A DNA stretch of 64,000 bases from Siphonodentalium dalli (GCA_032622095.1 CP136061.1:20028991-20092990); one strand, 5' to 3'; counted from the first letter of the stretch, positions 46,280 through 59,344 are shown. Numbers and translations: made by a program. Notes: a model not told the origin generated them from the letters alone.

Positions 46280-46800
46280 GAACTTAAAGGGTCATAAGGC
46301 ACTCGCAGTGCATAAATGTGAACAATCAAAAACCACCACCATTAAGAAGAACATGAACAACTAGATAGACTTGTTTCTCGTATTTTATTATTGATAACTC
46401 TCCAGTGACAAGAGTGTGCATGTTAAAATCATGTTATGTACACATTACTGTTAAAATGAAAGTCATTTATTCAAAAACATCGCCAAATGTATAATTACAA
46501 CGAATTGATTAAGTTAAAAATCTGTGTTTTCTGGAATATTTTTCATTCTTCTGCCCATTTGTAAAGTAAACGTTCGTGATTTTATTAGTATTTGCTCAAC
46601 TATTTGTTGATGAACTGGCTGGCACTGTAACAGTAATATTTACATACAGATTTTAATACGAGATGTCTCGTCATTGAAGAGTTATATGTGATACCACTAA
46701 GAACGACATATTTCTATTTGTCCATGTTCTTTTTAGTGACGAATTGTTGTATATTTCACATTTACCCTCCGCGAGTGCCTTGTGTACTTTTAAATCTCCA
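46280..46800. repeat. Imperfect inverted repeat of about 520 bp
   Basis: aaggcactcgc and taaatgtgaa near 46,297 pair with ttcacattta and gcgagtgcctt near 46,757. Inner segments (aactctccagtgacaag; cttcaatgacgagac) pair more weakly. Probably an old TIR element. Confidence 0.55.
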
Positions 46801-48130
46801 ATAACTCGCGGGCGCATGTGGTTTATTATGGTTGGGATTTTATTATTGTTACTTTACCTTAACGCATCATCAACATAAATAACGTATCGGAATTCAATAC
46901 TGACGTATTTGGTACTCGAATCCCCTGACTTTAAATACAAGTTTTATACCATTGTTATCATATTGTAATACATGTACTACCTTACTCGTATTTAATTTCA
47001 CGCAGTACTGTTTTTCGCCAAGTTTTAAATTCGCACAACACGGTGCGCGAATTCAAAGCTGACAAAATAGTTCAGTAAAAGTCATTTTCAGTTCCTAGTC
47101 GTCCATGAAAGTGTCTATGAGATTAAAGATCATCGCGGCAACACGTACACCAAACAAAACATAGTTTTCATTAATTAGTGGTGAAGCTGTATGTATAAGG
47201 CTCCAACTAATTATTCTAATACTTAAATAGTTAACATCATTGATATGAATTCGAAATGGGTAAACCACAGATTCGTGGGCATCACTCCAGGGTGTTGTGG
47301 TTTTGGAAACCTGATTTGAGTTAGATTTTCAATTGCATAATATAGCACCATAAACACATACATTATAGAGAGAACAATCAACTGGAATTAGGCCACAGTA
47401 TTAAGAGATATTGTGGTTAGCTGTAACTTGGTTATGAACCGATGACCCATAACTCATCTCAGCCCAATTGTTCATTGATCAACAGGCATGACACGGACAT
47501 TCTCAAACATGGAACATTATTTATGGGTAGATGCCTTTATAAATGAAAATAATAATTAAATTTCACGAATCAAGAATAATTAAGTCTCCTCTCGTGATCT
47601 TCAGATATGATATCATGGATAAATGAACTGCACTTTTGAAAAAAAAATATTTTACAGAAGTTCTTGGTACATGAAAACAGTGATATTTTAAATCTTGTTC
47701 AAGCCATAAAAGTGAAATAAACGAGGTTATTATATCCAAGAGTTCGATGAATCTTACATAATGTCTCACAATATATCGATTGTACCAAATTTCAAAAAGA
47801 AATTCCTGACAGTGGGGAAAACGTGTGTCTGACCTTAAATTCGCACAGCAATTTATGCCCGAAAACTACTACTGCGCAGTAATACGAGTACGGGTTTACC
47901 TGGTGGTTGTTGTTTTGTAAAGTTGTTTGCTGAATATTGATTGTATTAATTAAGATACATGTATATTTATTCTAAAGTTTATCTTTAATCGCAAATAAAA
48001 TCGTTTCGTTATTACCTTCTGTGTAGAGACTGAAGTCCAATATTTGGCGGGATTTATTGTTATGTGTTAGTTATATAATGTGATACATCCGAGCCAAACA
48101 CCCGCCCTCTATATATTATGCAAACAGGAC
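46801..48130. other. Non-coding stretch, nothing recognised
   Basis: AT-rich, with a small hairpin near 47,026-47,062 (aattcgcac against gtgcgcgaatt). Confidence 0.45.
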
Positions 48131-48493
48131 CATGGCTTTATTCCGAAGGTTCTTTATCCCGAATATTCTTTGTTCCGAAAGTTCTTTATTCCGAAGGTTA
48201 ATTCATTATTCCGAAATATCCATAGTTTTAACATGAAATGTAGGCCCAATGTGGTATTTCATGTAATTCGCTCATTTAAAAAATGCCCCATCGGAAAATA
48301 AAAAAGAGTAAATGTTCCACTAACCAAAAATAATGAATAAAGAAATGAAAAATACTTATAATCGACACAATTATCTGACAACGGAAACATGCCGCTCTTT
48401 TCATGGAACATCTTTTGGGTGTCTGACAAAAATCTAAAACATAAAAACTACCTTTTAACAGTCGATATCTGATAATCCAACATATCCTCGTGC

Positions 48494-48750
48494 AAATAGG
48501 TTCATATTGGACCTAAATACTCACATAGGTTCATATTGGACCTAAATACTCACATAGGTTCATATTGGACCTAAATACTCACATAGGTTCATATTGGACC
48601 TAAATATTCACATAGGTTCATATTGGACCTAAATATTCACATAGGTTCATATTGGACCTAAACATTCACATCGGTTCATATTGGACCTAAATATTCACAT
48701 AGATAGGTTCATATTGGACCTAAATATTCACATCGGTTCATATTGGACTC
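48494..48750. repeat. 29-bp tandem array, about nine units
   Basis: The unit ataggttcatattggaccta plus aatattcac repeats with few changes. It begins exactly at the end of the surrounding element, so it is an expansion of that terminus. Confidence 0.9.
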
Positions 48751-48779
48751 ATTTGATTCTGAAATAAGCCCATAGTGGA

Positions 48780-49091
48780 GCTGAAGGGGTCACTCTCACC
48801 AAAAAAAGTGCTGAAGGGTACACAGGATTTTCAAAATGTGCTGAAGGGTACACAGGGTTTGAAATGTCGTTCAGTTTTCGTATCTGCCACGATTTCTGTT
48901 AGAGAATAATTGTTTACGTTCCAATGAATATTAAAATGTACTGAAAACAAACTGCTAATGGGCGCCAGACCTTCATAAACACAATTTAAGTAATGGTGTT
49001 CGTGCCGATCACAAATCCTGTGTACCCTTCAGCACATTTTCAAACCATGTGTACCCTTCAGCACTTTTTTGGTGAGAGTGACCCCTTCAGC
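48780..49091. mobile_element. 312-bp MITE with perfect 9-bp TSD
   Basis: CATAGTGGA at 48,771-48,779 is repeated at 49,092-49,100. The ends GCTGAAGGGGTCACTCTCAC and the rest of an arm of about 80 bp are matched at the right end. Each arm holds two copies of gtgctgaagggtacaca. A 9-bp duplication fits MULE-like or Merlin-like transposons. The related element at 52.2 kb lacks this insertion and shows the empty site. Confidence 0.9.
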
Positions 49092-49371
49092 CATAGTGGA
49101 CTTATACCCGTTATTCCGTTGCATGGCGCGGGCCACAATGAACACATTACAAATAAATTATATCTGGTAAGTCCTTTTATGTTCATATAGAGCGTAATTC
49201 AGATTTAAATAATGCCGATATGGGCTTATTTATGTTTTTGAATTATGTTCAATTTGAGCTTATTTTCATGTTACGAAGGGGCTCGGAGTCGGAGCTAATC
49301 ATTATATGGTATAAAGATAAGACAATGCACAACCAGTGAACCGTTGATTTTCAACAATGTAATAAATTTCC

Positions 49372-49705
49372 AACATTATTTCGGAATAAAGAACCTTCAG
49401 ATAGCAGACCTTGATACTTTCTGAATAAAGAACCTTCAGATAACAGACCTTGATATTTTCTGAATAAAGAACCTTCAGATAACAGACCTTGATATTTTCT
49501 GAATGAAGAACCTTCAGATAACAGACCTTGATATTTTCTGAATGAAGAACCTTCAGATAACAGACCTTGATATTTTCTGAATAAAGAACCTTCAGATAAC
49601 AGACCTTGATATTTTCTGAATGAAGAACCTTCAGATAACAGACCTTGATATTTTCTGAATAAAGAACCTTCAGATAACAGACCTTGATACTTTCTGAATA
49701 GAGAA
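49372..49705. repeat. 39-bp tandem array, about eight units
   Basis: The unit is ccttcagataacagacctt plus gatattttctgaataaagaa, nearly uniform. It lies inside the right part of the outer element and echoes its end motif. Confidence 0.9.
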
Positions 49706-49769
49706 CATTTGGTATTGAGAAGAACCTTCGAAATAGAGAACCTTCGGAATAAAGAATCCTAGCTACTCA

Positions 49770-51920
49770 TGAAAAATACGCAATATGTTGTCGTCCGGTG
49801 CCTCAATATAGCCGAAGTCACATCAGTATTTCCAGCTGTTTTTCGTTTCACACCAGTGAGACAAACATTCGTTATTTTCAGCGTCATATTATGAATTGAC
49901 TAACAAGTAATTCTCTTTATTTTATTATTTTATTTAATATATTTGTCGACCGAAAAACTCGCCGAAGTCAAAGTAACTTTCCAGCAATTTCATTGCTCCC
50001 CCTCAAAAAGTGAAATAAACGCTCTTTATGTGTGCCATATCAGGAAGAGATTTACAACGAACGCTCTTTGTGATAAGCGTTTTAACGTATTTATCGACGA
50101 ACATTGTTTCCACCAGAACTGGATAGTCAAGCGATGGTTATTATTTCTTTGTTTTGTTAAAGTCCCCGCACATTTGAGCAATCGAGCTAAGCATTCGGAT
50201 TCACGAGCCCTATTGCTCGCCACTCGTGTTCCCCGCATACTTCTTGGGCAATTCAGCTCAGCAATCTTTGATTCCAGGCCGCTATTGCGTAATGTTTTAT
50301 CACCAGAAACATAGAAAGTGATGCATGCCTATCCCCGTACCCCACCCACCGTGCCAAGTTTATTTTCAATAATGGGGAGGGTCCAATTCATTAACTGCTT
50401 CAGTGACAAAAATACAGATATTCAAAATAATGGTCTAAATATCAGTCACATTCCGAACCGTATGATATATTCTTGGTTTATTCCATATTGAGTTGTACAG
50501 ACATCACCAATTGAACGAGAACAATTTTGTCAACACAAACTGGTTATAGAGATACGATTTTCCATCCTGCTTTGTTGAACAATATTGCTCGCGTACTCCA
50601 CAAACATGAGCTAGCGATCCGTCAAACATGTTTGATGTGTGAGGCCGATTGGTCGAGAGACCGATTGCTCAGCATAACCATCCCGCAGACTTGAGCAATC
50701 GGGCTCGCGAGCAATGGTTCTTAGCCCGATTGCTCAAGTGTTTAATGTCGTTTTAGTCACTAGGCCATATCACGACTGAGAAGGACTGAATCAAGAACAA
50801 GCGATGGAACGGTGTACAGAGATAACCGCGAATTAGAGTAAAACGGAACAAACTACATACAAGAAAAAACAATTCAGAGCGAGGGTGCTCGATTGGGGTG
50901 TAAACTATTCAGAGACTAACACATGTGCAACTACGTATAAAATACATGGTTATAAAACAAGTAGAACACATTCGTAATAACAACAGACAACAACTGAAGA
51001 CATATCAATTCACTACTGTTCAAGAATATATGACAATTATTTACAAATATGCAAACTTGAGTGAATTGTAAGTATTTATTTACTAAACATTCATCAACTT
51101 AAATTATTTTGTAATTCTTAATCAGGAAGCGGATTCAGTCCGAAGTATTCACCAATTGTTCTGAAGTGGGCATAAAAAACTATCAAGATATTTCCAATAC
51201 TTTACTATCTTCGTGTGTGGCTTGATTAAGTAATTAAGTTAATCTTCCTGAGATAATTCAAATCTGTTAAAGTACTTATATTAGAATAATATCGGTATCA
51301 ATGATATCGTTTGATTTTCTTCATCGCAGAGAATGGTTGTAATCAGCTTCTGTGATTATAAAATCTCTATAATATCCTGCGCACCAAGGATATATTACTT
51401 GATGTCCTTTGATAAGCACTCATGTCTGCTGATCCAGATACACCGACAGCATGCCAAAGGTGAATGTTTAAACTATGTATTCGCCATGTAAGCATATAAA
51501 TACTTACATTCGGAAACGGGATTGAAGAACAAGTGCGAGCCACTTATATGATATTTCTCTCCCGATGATCATACACTCAAGTGAAACAATAGACATGGCA
51601 TTAATCAATAATATATGGTATTTTCGTGTATAATGGTATGCTGTTGTTTGTTTTGTTTTTTATGCGGCTGGTCTCTCCCAATTTGTCAAAGGTGGTGTTC
51701 CATTATAGACTGTTTCGATTTCAAAAATACTTCAGGCAATATGACATTTATGGAAATAGGTCACAGTGCGCAGGATTCTGCCATAAAAACGTGACATTAC
51801 TTGCACCTCAAGCCACATGTATTGCCACATTTGGTGGTTACAAAACATCTGTCACTTACTGTATAGTTATGACCATTTTAACATCCAGTCGAATTGGCTT
51901 CCACTCCAGCCTGTCCTCCT
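49770..51920. other. Non-coding stretch with GAGCAATCG motifs
   Basis: The frame at 49,943-50,314 (123 codons) matches nothing I know. Around 50,170-50,280 and 50,580-50,745, gagcaatcg(a/g)gct and its reverse complement recur, including the pair acttgagcaatcgggct / agcccgattgctcaagt near 50,690 and 50,727. Probably old hairpin repeats. Confidence 0.5.
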
Positions 51921-51922
51921 GT

Positions 51923-52328
51923 AAATAGGTTCATATTGAACGTATTTAAACAAAACCCAAATATGCCCATATCGGCGTTATTTGAATATGAATTACGCTC
52001 TATATGAATGTAAATTTGGTACGAAAACAGTCGTATATGAGCGTATTCATATATATCTGACGTATTTTGTGCACCCCCATACACGAAACACGCCCATATT
52101 GGCATTATTCAATCTAACTTTCCATCGACTCGATTCACCCTGTTTATAATGTGGTTTCACTGCGGCCCGCGCCATTCAACGGAATAACAGGTTTTCGCCC
52201 ATTATGAACTCATTTCAGAATCGACAGTTTTTGTGCCCCATTTACGTACATATAGAGCGTAATTCAGATTCAAATAACGCCAATATGGGCGTATGTGTTT
52301 TTGAAATATGTTAAATATGAACCTATTT
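51923..52328 (-). mobile_element. 406-bp TIR element (AAATAGGTTCATATT family), copy 2
   Basis: TIRs of about 85 bp include ttcatatt, cccatatcggcgttatttga and attacgctctatatg. The interior (gcgggccgcag, tattccgttgaatggcgc on the minus strand) matches the interior of the element at 48.5-49.3 kb, without the 312-bp insertion or the tandem array. Confidence 0.85.
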
Positions 52329-52332
52329 GCCT

Positions 52333-53820
52333 GGTCCATGCAAGGTTGACGCCAGAATGAGATCCAGGGAATGCTCTAGTTTGAAAAACGGTTGGTAATC
52401 ACCCAAATCTCTGACAAACAATGAGCAGTGATTGTCATGAATGTTTCTACAGCTCGCTATCCAACAATCTGTTGTGAAGGTGATAGCTCATTGAGGCGAC
52501 CGGCCAATTCAGTTTACATTTTTCATATAGTTTTGGAATTATTTTCATACTGAAATATTTCCTCATCGGATCTTCATATCTTGGTTCGAGTTCATTCAAC
52601 AATCCTTTAAATCAGAAAGGGTCTTCAACATAATAAGATTCCATGTCCATGAATAAGCCTATGCGGCGTATGTATTTGGAAGTTTCTAACGAAACGCATC
52701 TTGCAGTCTTAAGTTGGCCTTGTGGTTGGCTTACACGTATACGGATAGCTTGCTATAGTACCATTATTCATTTCACTTTTGACGTAGATGTTTCCATTTT
52801 TGTCTAACTATATTTTGAGTTCACAAGCACTTTGCATAATCTTCAAACAATGGTGCTTTTGTAATTTGGGGGGGGGGGGGGGGACACCGTCGAATACTGG
52901 CTTTGCTATGAAACCAAAATGCTTCCAAGACAACCGACGTAAAATTGTGCGAAGGCGACGGATTTACGATCGAATAGTCGCAGTCGGCCATTTTTGTTTA
53001 AATCTGGTGACGTTACCCGAATACTAACAGGCCGCTGCCAGCATCCAAATCGGAATATACTTGTCCTAAGTTGACATTTAGTCGACGAAACTACATGCAT
53101 CCCCGGTGATCCAGGGCATTTTAGTTTGTAAATTAGCTACCATGCCACATAGCACGAGATGGGACGAGAATTCTAGTGATCTAGTCTTAATACTATGCCT
53201 ATATGTTTTTTAATAATGATCGTAACGAGGTATTTTAGGTGCGTGGTCAATTGATTTACACCACGTATTCGCCACGATCCAATATGCGATTATCTCTGAA
53301 GAATAGGTCTAGATTTTGTCTTTGACATTCCATTGTGTTAATTTGTAGCTCTGGACACGAATTATCAATATTGACCACCGTTAATTAGCATAAAAAACAT
53401 TTGTTATTCTGTCTCCGGGCGAATTGACTTACTTATCATGCGCGCGTATGAATATAATTCTGATTTATATGTCACTGAAACTGTCAGTTATATAAAAGAA
53501 TACCCCGACATTTTTCAAGGACATCGCCGGGTATTGTATGAATCACCGAACCAATATCATTGACATGTGTGTCTGAATATACATTCAAAACTTGAGACAA
53601 CCGTTAATACTAACACATGTACTATGGAAGTTAAAGCAGCATCTTTTATACGAGAAACTTGTAGTATTTTATTTGAAAAAAGTTTGTCGTGTGTCGCTGA
53701 TGTACAGCTGGTTGTGTATCGCAACTATATGAATCATTATATTTATACTATCGATTAACCTGCGTATATTGTTGCAAGTATCGGGAATGAGCGTACACGT
53801 ATCGCGATACATCGATGTAT
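52333..53820. other. Non-coding stretch, poly-G tract
   Basis: A G run lies at about 52,868-52,883. No gene is recognised. Confidence 0.5.
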
Positions 53821-53827
53821 CATCCGA

Positions 53828-53930
53828 TTCATATGCATTTGGGACATGAACAATCCATTGCAACATGTGCACCCAGACATTTGGGACATGAACGATCCCA
53901 TTGCAGCATGTGAACCCTGACAGTTTTAGC
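53828..53930. repeat. Two-copy tandem repeat, about 50 bp
   Basis: catttgggacatgaac(a/g)atcc followed by attgca(a/g)catgtg(a/c)accc occurs twice. Confidence 0.75.
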
Positions 53931-54028
53931 ACTTGTTTTGGTTTTGTGCAATCCTTATGACCCTGATCGGGAATAGAACACCTTTACTTTTACAATATTC
54001 CTGACAATGACTATATCAATTAAAACAT

Positions 54029-54490
54029 CGTAATGGATCTGGAACATATCGATAAATCAGACTTCATATCTCCAAACTTCAATGTCGGCGGCTATTCGCA
54101 CTGATTGAAGGTCAAAGTTGTGCAGATGCACTGTTTTGCCATCAACTGTCTTAGAAAATATATGAATACCCGTAACTTCATGTGGCGCCAACATGTCCGA
54201 TTCCCGAAGAATCGGCTATGTCACGGGTGCTGAACACAACTTTGCTACTATTATAATGTCTTGTGAGATCATGGCCACATCCTTGACATTTAAAAACGTA
54301 CTGGATTTGGAACATATCGATAAATCAATCATCATGTTTCCAATCTTCAATGTCGGCGGCTATCAGCACTGATTGAAGGTCAAAAGACTTCAGAGTCACG
54401 TTTTGCCACCAACTCAGTCAATATTTCTGACTCCGAAGAATCGGCTATTTCCCTGGTTCTCAACCTAGCTTTGCTACTATTCAGTGCATT
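54029..54490. repeat. Diverged tandem duplication, about 268 bp
   Basis: ggaacatatcgataaatca, caatgtcggcggctat, gcactgattgaaggtcaaa, cgaagaatcggctat and ctttgctactatt occur in both copies in the same order. Confidence 0.85.
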
Positions 54491-55000
54491 GTAAAGAGTA
54501 ACCACTGACGTATCTGCAATATATGTCAACACAGAAGAGCGTCAGATTGCACATTCATCACGAGAGCCATTTACTGGCCAATGTCAAATACAGAAGGTAC
54601 AAAAGCCACAAAACCGAGGAAATACCTTAGTATGATTGGAACAGAGTCATGTTTGCATTAAATGTTGCCATATGAAAAGCAAATATTCAACAACTTCCGA
54701 ATGATTGTCGGGCCAAAGACTGATACATAGCTGAAGCGATGACCCGTATAGCCGCAGCATATTACAGCAGCCCCCGGTACCTCCACACGGGCGTGAACAG
54801 TATACTAGATGCAACAATAATCACGACGAAACATCGTGCGACAGAAACGACACACTTGAATAAACAGAAAACAAAACCGCAGACATCATAGAACAATGCA
54901 ATAGATTCCATACATTTAATCTGAAACAGTGCAGAGAATCGACTCAAACACCATCTTGAAGAGATATAGGACCGACGTGGACCATGTTCTGTATCCGCAC
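54491..55000. other. Non-coding stretch, nothing recognised
   Basis: No supported feature. Confidence 0.45.
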
Positions 55001-55004
55001 GTCG

Positions 55005-56080
55005 ATGCCTCGCGTGATACAGCCTCCCTATCACCATCAGGATGCATACGTCACGCCTCACGGAATGCATCCCAAACCATGATGCATACGCCACGCCTCA
55101 CGGGATACAGCCTCCCTATCACCATCAGGATGCATACGCCACGCCTCACGGAATGCATCCCAAACCATGATGCATACGCCACGCCTCACGGAATACATCC
55201 CAAACCATGATGCATACGCCACGCCTCACGGAATGCATACCAAACCAAGATTCAAAGTGATACAGCCTCCCTATCACCATCAGGATACATACGCCACGCC
55301 TCACGGAATGCATCCCAAACCAAGATTCAAAGTGATACAGCCTCCCTATCACCATCAGGATGCATACGCCACGCCTCACGGAATGCATCCCAAACCAAGA
55401 TTCAAAGTGATACAGCCTCCCTATCACCATCAGGATGCATACGCCACGCCTCACGGAATGCATCCCAAACCAAGATTCAAAGTGATACAGCCTCCCTATC
55501 ACCATCAGGATGCATACGCCACGCCTCACGGAATGCATCCCAAACCAAGATTCAAAGTGATACAGCCTCCCTATCACCATCAGGATGCATACGCCACGCC
55601 TCACGGAATGCATCCCAAACCAAGATTCAAAGTGATACAGCCTCCCTATCACCATCATGATGCATACGCCACGCCTCACGGAATGCATCCCAAACCAAGA
55701 TTCAAAGTGATACAGCCTCCCTATCACCATCAGGATGCATACGCCACGCCTCACGGAATGCATCCCAAACCAAGATTCAAAGTGATACAGCCTCCCTATC
55801 ACCATCATGATGCATACGCCACGCCTCACGGAATGCATCCCAAACCAAGATTCAAAGTGATACAGCCTCCCTATCACCATCAGGATGCATACGCCACGCC
55901 TCACGGAATGCATCCCAAACCAAGATTCAAAGTGATACAGCCTCCCTATCACCATCAGGATGCATACGCCACGCCTCACGGAATGCATCCCAAACCAAGA
56001 TTCAAAGTGATACAGCCTCCCTATCACCATCAGGATGCATACGCCACGCCTCACGGAATACATCCCAAACCAAGTTTATA
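55005..56080. repeat. 75-bp minisatellite, about 11 regular units
   Basis: The unit contains gtgatacagcctccctatca, ccatcaggatgcatacgcca, cgcctcacggaatgcatccc and aaaccaagattcaaa. From about 55,250 units are nearly identical; before that the order is irregular. The period is a multiple of three without stops, so both strands have frames of about 305 codons. The + version would be a 25-residue repeat (PRFKVIQPPYHHQDAYATPH and five more residues). Two open strands and near-identity at the DNA level favour a non-coding minisatellite. Confidence 0.92.
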
Positions 56081-56084
56081 ATTC

Positions 56085-56935
56085 AAATGGTTTTTTTTAA
56101 TAACTTTACAAAAATTCATTTTTGAAATAAAAGGTATAGCAGCGAAAATAAAATGCTTTAAGGATAGCCAGTCAAATTTGACACAAATACAAATTTAGTC
56201 ATACTTTCCAAAGCCACATTTTCCGGCTTATTGTGCAAACTAAAATACTATGTTCGGTGACCGCCGCACGACATGCTGAAGCCATGATCTGATACAAGTT
56301 ACTTCTTTGCCATTTCTTTTTCATTAATAGATGGAATCTTTTCCAGGACGTGTTTCTGTGTGGGTTGATTCGACAAATCACTACCTCCCAATTTATGGAC
56401 ACTGGGCCGCTTTCCTAACATCAAGTCCACCGTTGACAGCGCCACTGCATCTAACATGTGTTGTTGGGATTCTTATATTTATGCTTCAAAACACGAGCCA
56501 TCCTATATCTGAATGGCATCCTGTGAATAATGAAATAAGGACACAGTGACGTGGCTAGAGGGTAGAATGAAATGGAAAGGATATCACTGAGGCAAGCTAA
56601 ATGATATAACTTGTAATAATAATTATGAATAGATAGATTGTGTAACACTCATGATTATAACGTGTCCTTTATTTATGTTGCAAGTTCCAACATGTCTTGA
56701 TGACTTCCAACAGAATGACCACAAAAGTTGTTTTTATATGGAATACCAGACAATCGTCCTCCCAAACATATTTTCCGATAGTTCATCGAGGAATTTTATG
56801 AGCGCGTAACGAAACTCGAAACATTTTCATACAAAATCGACACCAATTCATCAGTCCCAGACCACATCTTTAGCGTGGAGTGATATCATTCCAGTCTAAT
56901 CGCCTCATTTGTAGACTGATCAGGCAAGCCATTGT
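56085..56935. other. Non-coding stretch, nothing recognised
   Basis: Short frames only; none is recognisable. Confidence 0.45.
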
Positions 56936-56939
56936 CCGA

Positions 56940-57800
56940 AGAGAGTGGTGTATGCTTCAATAAGGCTTTGGGTATAGTATGGCATGAAGGTTTGTTGCAA
57001 CAAATAATCAAATTGGGTATGGCGGGAAGGTATGCACAACGGTTAAAAAGATAATCACCTATATAATGTACAATTTGTGTCCAAAGCGGGATAAATAGTC
57101 TAAACTATAAATTTAAGGGAACAGTGATGTAAGCCCTTTACTGTTCAATATATTTATATATGAACTTGCTTCGATCCTACTCGAAAGAAAGTCAGACGCC
57201 CCTAACGTATTCAGTGAAGAAGTCCCTTGCTTGGTGTAATGCTGATTATCTCGTTTTGATATCAAAAAATCCCCCGTGACCTCCAGAAAATGCTACATTC
57301 GCTACGTAAATACTGCCGTGTATGGCAAATTACCTTAAACTGTTCTAAAACAAAAACTCTTGTCTTTCATTGGTGGGGATCAAGATATCTCAAAACCAAC
57401 ATATACCTTCAGCAACCAAAGTCCCCAGTAAACAGCACCAAGAGAACTCTTCAAATTACGCTTAAGCCTTGATCATGGTCTGTATGTCGAAGTGTCAGCA
57501 AAACTATTTGATACATGTTTTAAAGCGATCGTCACCCACGCATCCGAGACGTGCGGTGACGAGGCGGTCAAATAAAATAGAATAGTTCCACTTAAACAAT
57601 GCAAAAAATCTCCTCTGCATCAATAAAACTGCGACAAGTGTAGACGCACTTGCGGAATTGAGATTCCCAATTCGGCTATATATCCCGAGACATATGGTAA
57701 ATTTTTGGCTTCGACTAGAAACTATCAAATTACCTCAGACATTTGCCGCAGGGTGGCGTAAAGTGATCTCCCAATACTGATATTACTATATGAAACAATG
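56940..57800 (+). pseudogene. LINE reverse transcriptase relic
   Basis: Translation across shifts gives KALGIVWHEGLLQQIIKLG (the region following the first catalytic block), then ADYLVL (a diverged ADD box), then WQITLNCSKTKTLVF and further on KCRRTCGIEIPNSAIYPE. The order fits a non-LTR RT and its downstream region. Many stops are present. It is a different family from the 12-17 kb element. Confidence 0.75.
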
Positions 57801-58436
57801 ATGCAAATTGCAATAAATTTTATGGAACTTGACGCGAATGCCGAACTATACATGTTTTTTTGTTGTTGATCGTATTTGTAATAGAGCACTCAGCAATTTT
57901 ATTCAGACAGCTTCATCTCTAAGAAGACGCAAGTAATCTAACAAAAACGCCATTCGCTAGCCCACGCTTGACATGCGCTTTCACATAATCTTTTTTTTCA
58001 ATTTATCATATATTACACATTGATTGCCATATCATATGTCTGTTTTCTTATTTTCTTTATAAGTACATGTATATTGTCATACCTAAATGTATTATCTATG
58101 GCCATGCAATAAATATCTATCTTCTAGCACGTATAATTTTAATGAGAAGGAAAATAGCATATAGTTACATGTATATGAAAATAAGAGTAGACAATTGAAA
58201 TCACATACCTTAATTCATCAAATGAAGAACTAGAGAGAGTTAAAATTGAACGTGTTATATGTTGGCTGCATATATACCAGATAGGGTGAACTGGTGAAAG
58301 AAATGCGCAACAGTTGGGACAAATAAGATAAATCAAGAAAATGAAATAAAGAAAGTTCACACATATATATCCAGAGGAGTTTTAATATCATTTTATTCAA
58401 TGTATGTTCCCATTAATATTGATGGCGTGCCTCTCG
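57801..58436. other. Non-coding stretch, nothing recognised
   Basis: No supported feature. Confidence 0.45.
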
Positions 58437-58437
58437 C

Positions 58438-58495
<58 letters not shown>
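58437..58495. repeat. CT dinucleotide run
   Basis: About 28 uninterrupted CT units. Confidence 0.95.
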
Positions 58496-58499
<4 letters not shown>

Positions 58500-58925
58500 G
58501 TTCTGATGTGCCACAATAGACATCCATTTTACTGTTTCAATGATTTTGACAGAAATTAACTCAAAGTTTCAGATGACCAACTTAAATGAATATTGAGGAC
58601 ATGAGAGAGAAAATAGAGGTGTAATTATATGAATACTGTACCATATGAATAGTTAATCAATATATTGATCGCTGGTGTAACCTATTTACAAAAATATCCG
58701 ATTGAAAGATCAACTGCAACGAATTTAGCTGGATTAATCCAATAGATTGTGATGAATTTCCATTTATGATGTGGAACTATGCAGTTAGACAAACAGTTTG
58801 GTTTAGATAGACATAGTGCAAAACAAGAATAGGACACAGGAACAGTGTAACCATGAATTTAGTATTGGGTCAGTGAAATCTCATTGTTATGGAAATGGGA
58901 TATTGAGTCATAGAAATCAGCGCAT
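58496..58925. other. Non-coding stretch, nothing recognised
   Basis: No supported feature. Confidence 0.45.
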
Positions 58926-58930
58926 TAAAG

Positions 58931-59343
58931 TTAATCAATCCGATTAGAGGATCCACATATCAAGATACAACATTTCTTCAAAATACACTTTAGTTATCAG
59001 AATCGATTAATTGCAACAAAATAATGCCAACCACTCAACTGTGGTATCAAATTCCCAAAACGTGTTATTTATCAACATTTGGTTCAACGAAATATGGCCG
59101 TATTATAACTAGAGTAATCACGAAATTTGACCCTATTACCACTTATTTTTAGAGTTATCCATCTTCATCCGCAATTTTGACCGAGACCATTCTTTTGACG
59201 GCGAGTTTCTGGGCCGCAAACATCGATATCTCATCACTCTGAGATGTGGTGGGTAGGTTCCTCGACTCGAATCAAATACTTTTTACCCCCGAAGCGAAAG
59301 AAATAGCAGTTTAGGGGTGTTTAATCGGGTTGAGTACATTTAG
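58931..59343 (-). mobile_element. AGGTACTC-family TTAA MITE, copy 3
   Basis: It is collinear in reverse with 62,498-62,934: agttatcagaatcgattaat, cgttatttatcaac, gttcaacgaaata, agagttatccatcttcatcc, atcgatatctcatcactc and ttcctcgactcgaatcaaa. The left end is damaged (TTAA then tcaatccga), and the right end reads gagtacatttagg. Confidence 0.8.
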
Positions 59344-59344
59344 G

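Larger units (their letters stand above)
48494..49266 (+). mobile_element. Middle TIR element (AAATAGGTTCATATT family), copy 1
   Basis: The left end aaataggttcatattgga and the right half ttcatatagagcgtaattc to ttgagcttattt are homologous to 51,923-52,328. The left end has been expanded into the 29-bp array, and a 312-bp element is inserted at 48,780. Confidence 0.75.
48137..49768. mobile_element. Outer inverted-repeat element (TTATTCCGAAGGTTC ends)
   Basis: ctttattccgaaggttcttt at the left is answered by gaaccttcggaataaag at the right. The TIRs contain several short copies of the same phrase. The element encloses two further elements and two tandem arrays. No target duplication is clear. Confidence 0.6.

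Noticed and set aside
49943-50314. 123-codon frame as a gene
   Set aside because: No domain, no splice signals in context, and part of it is the GAGCAATCG repeat.
55146-56081. Two 304-305 codon frames as a repeat-protein gene
   Set aside because: Both strands are open because the unit is 75 bases without stops; no upstream gene structure. Kept as a finding, not a gene.
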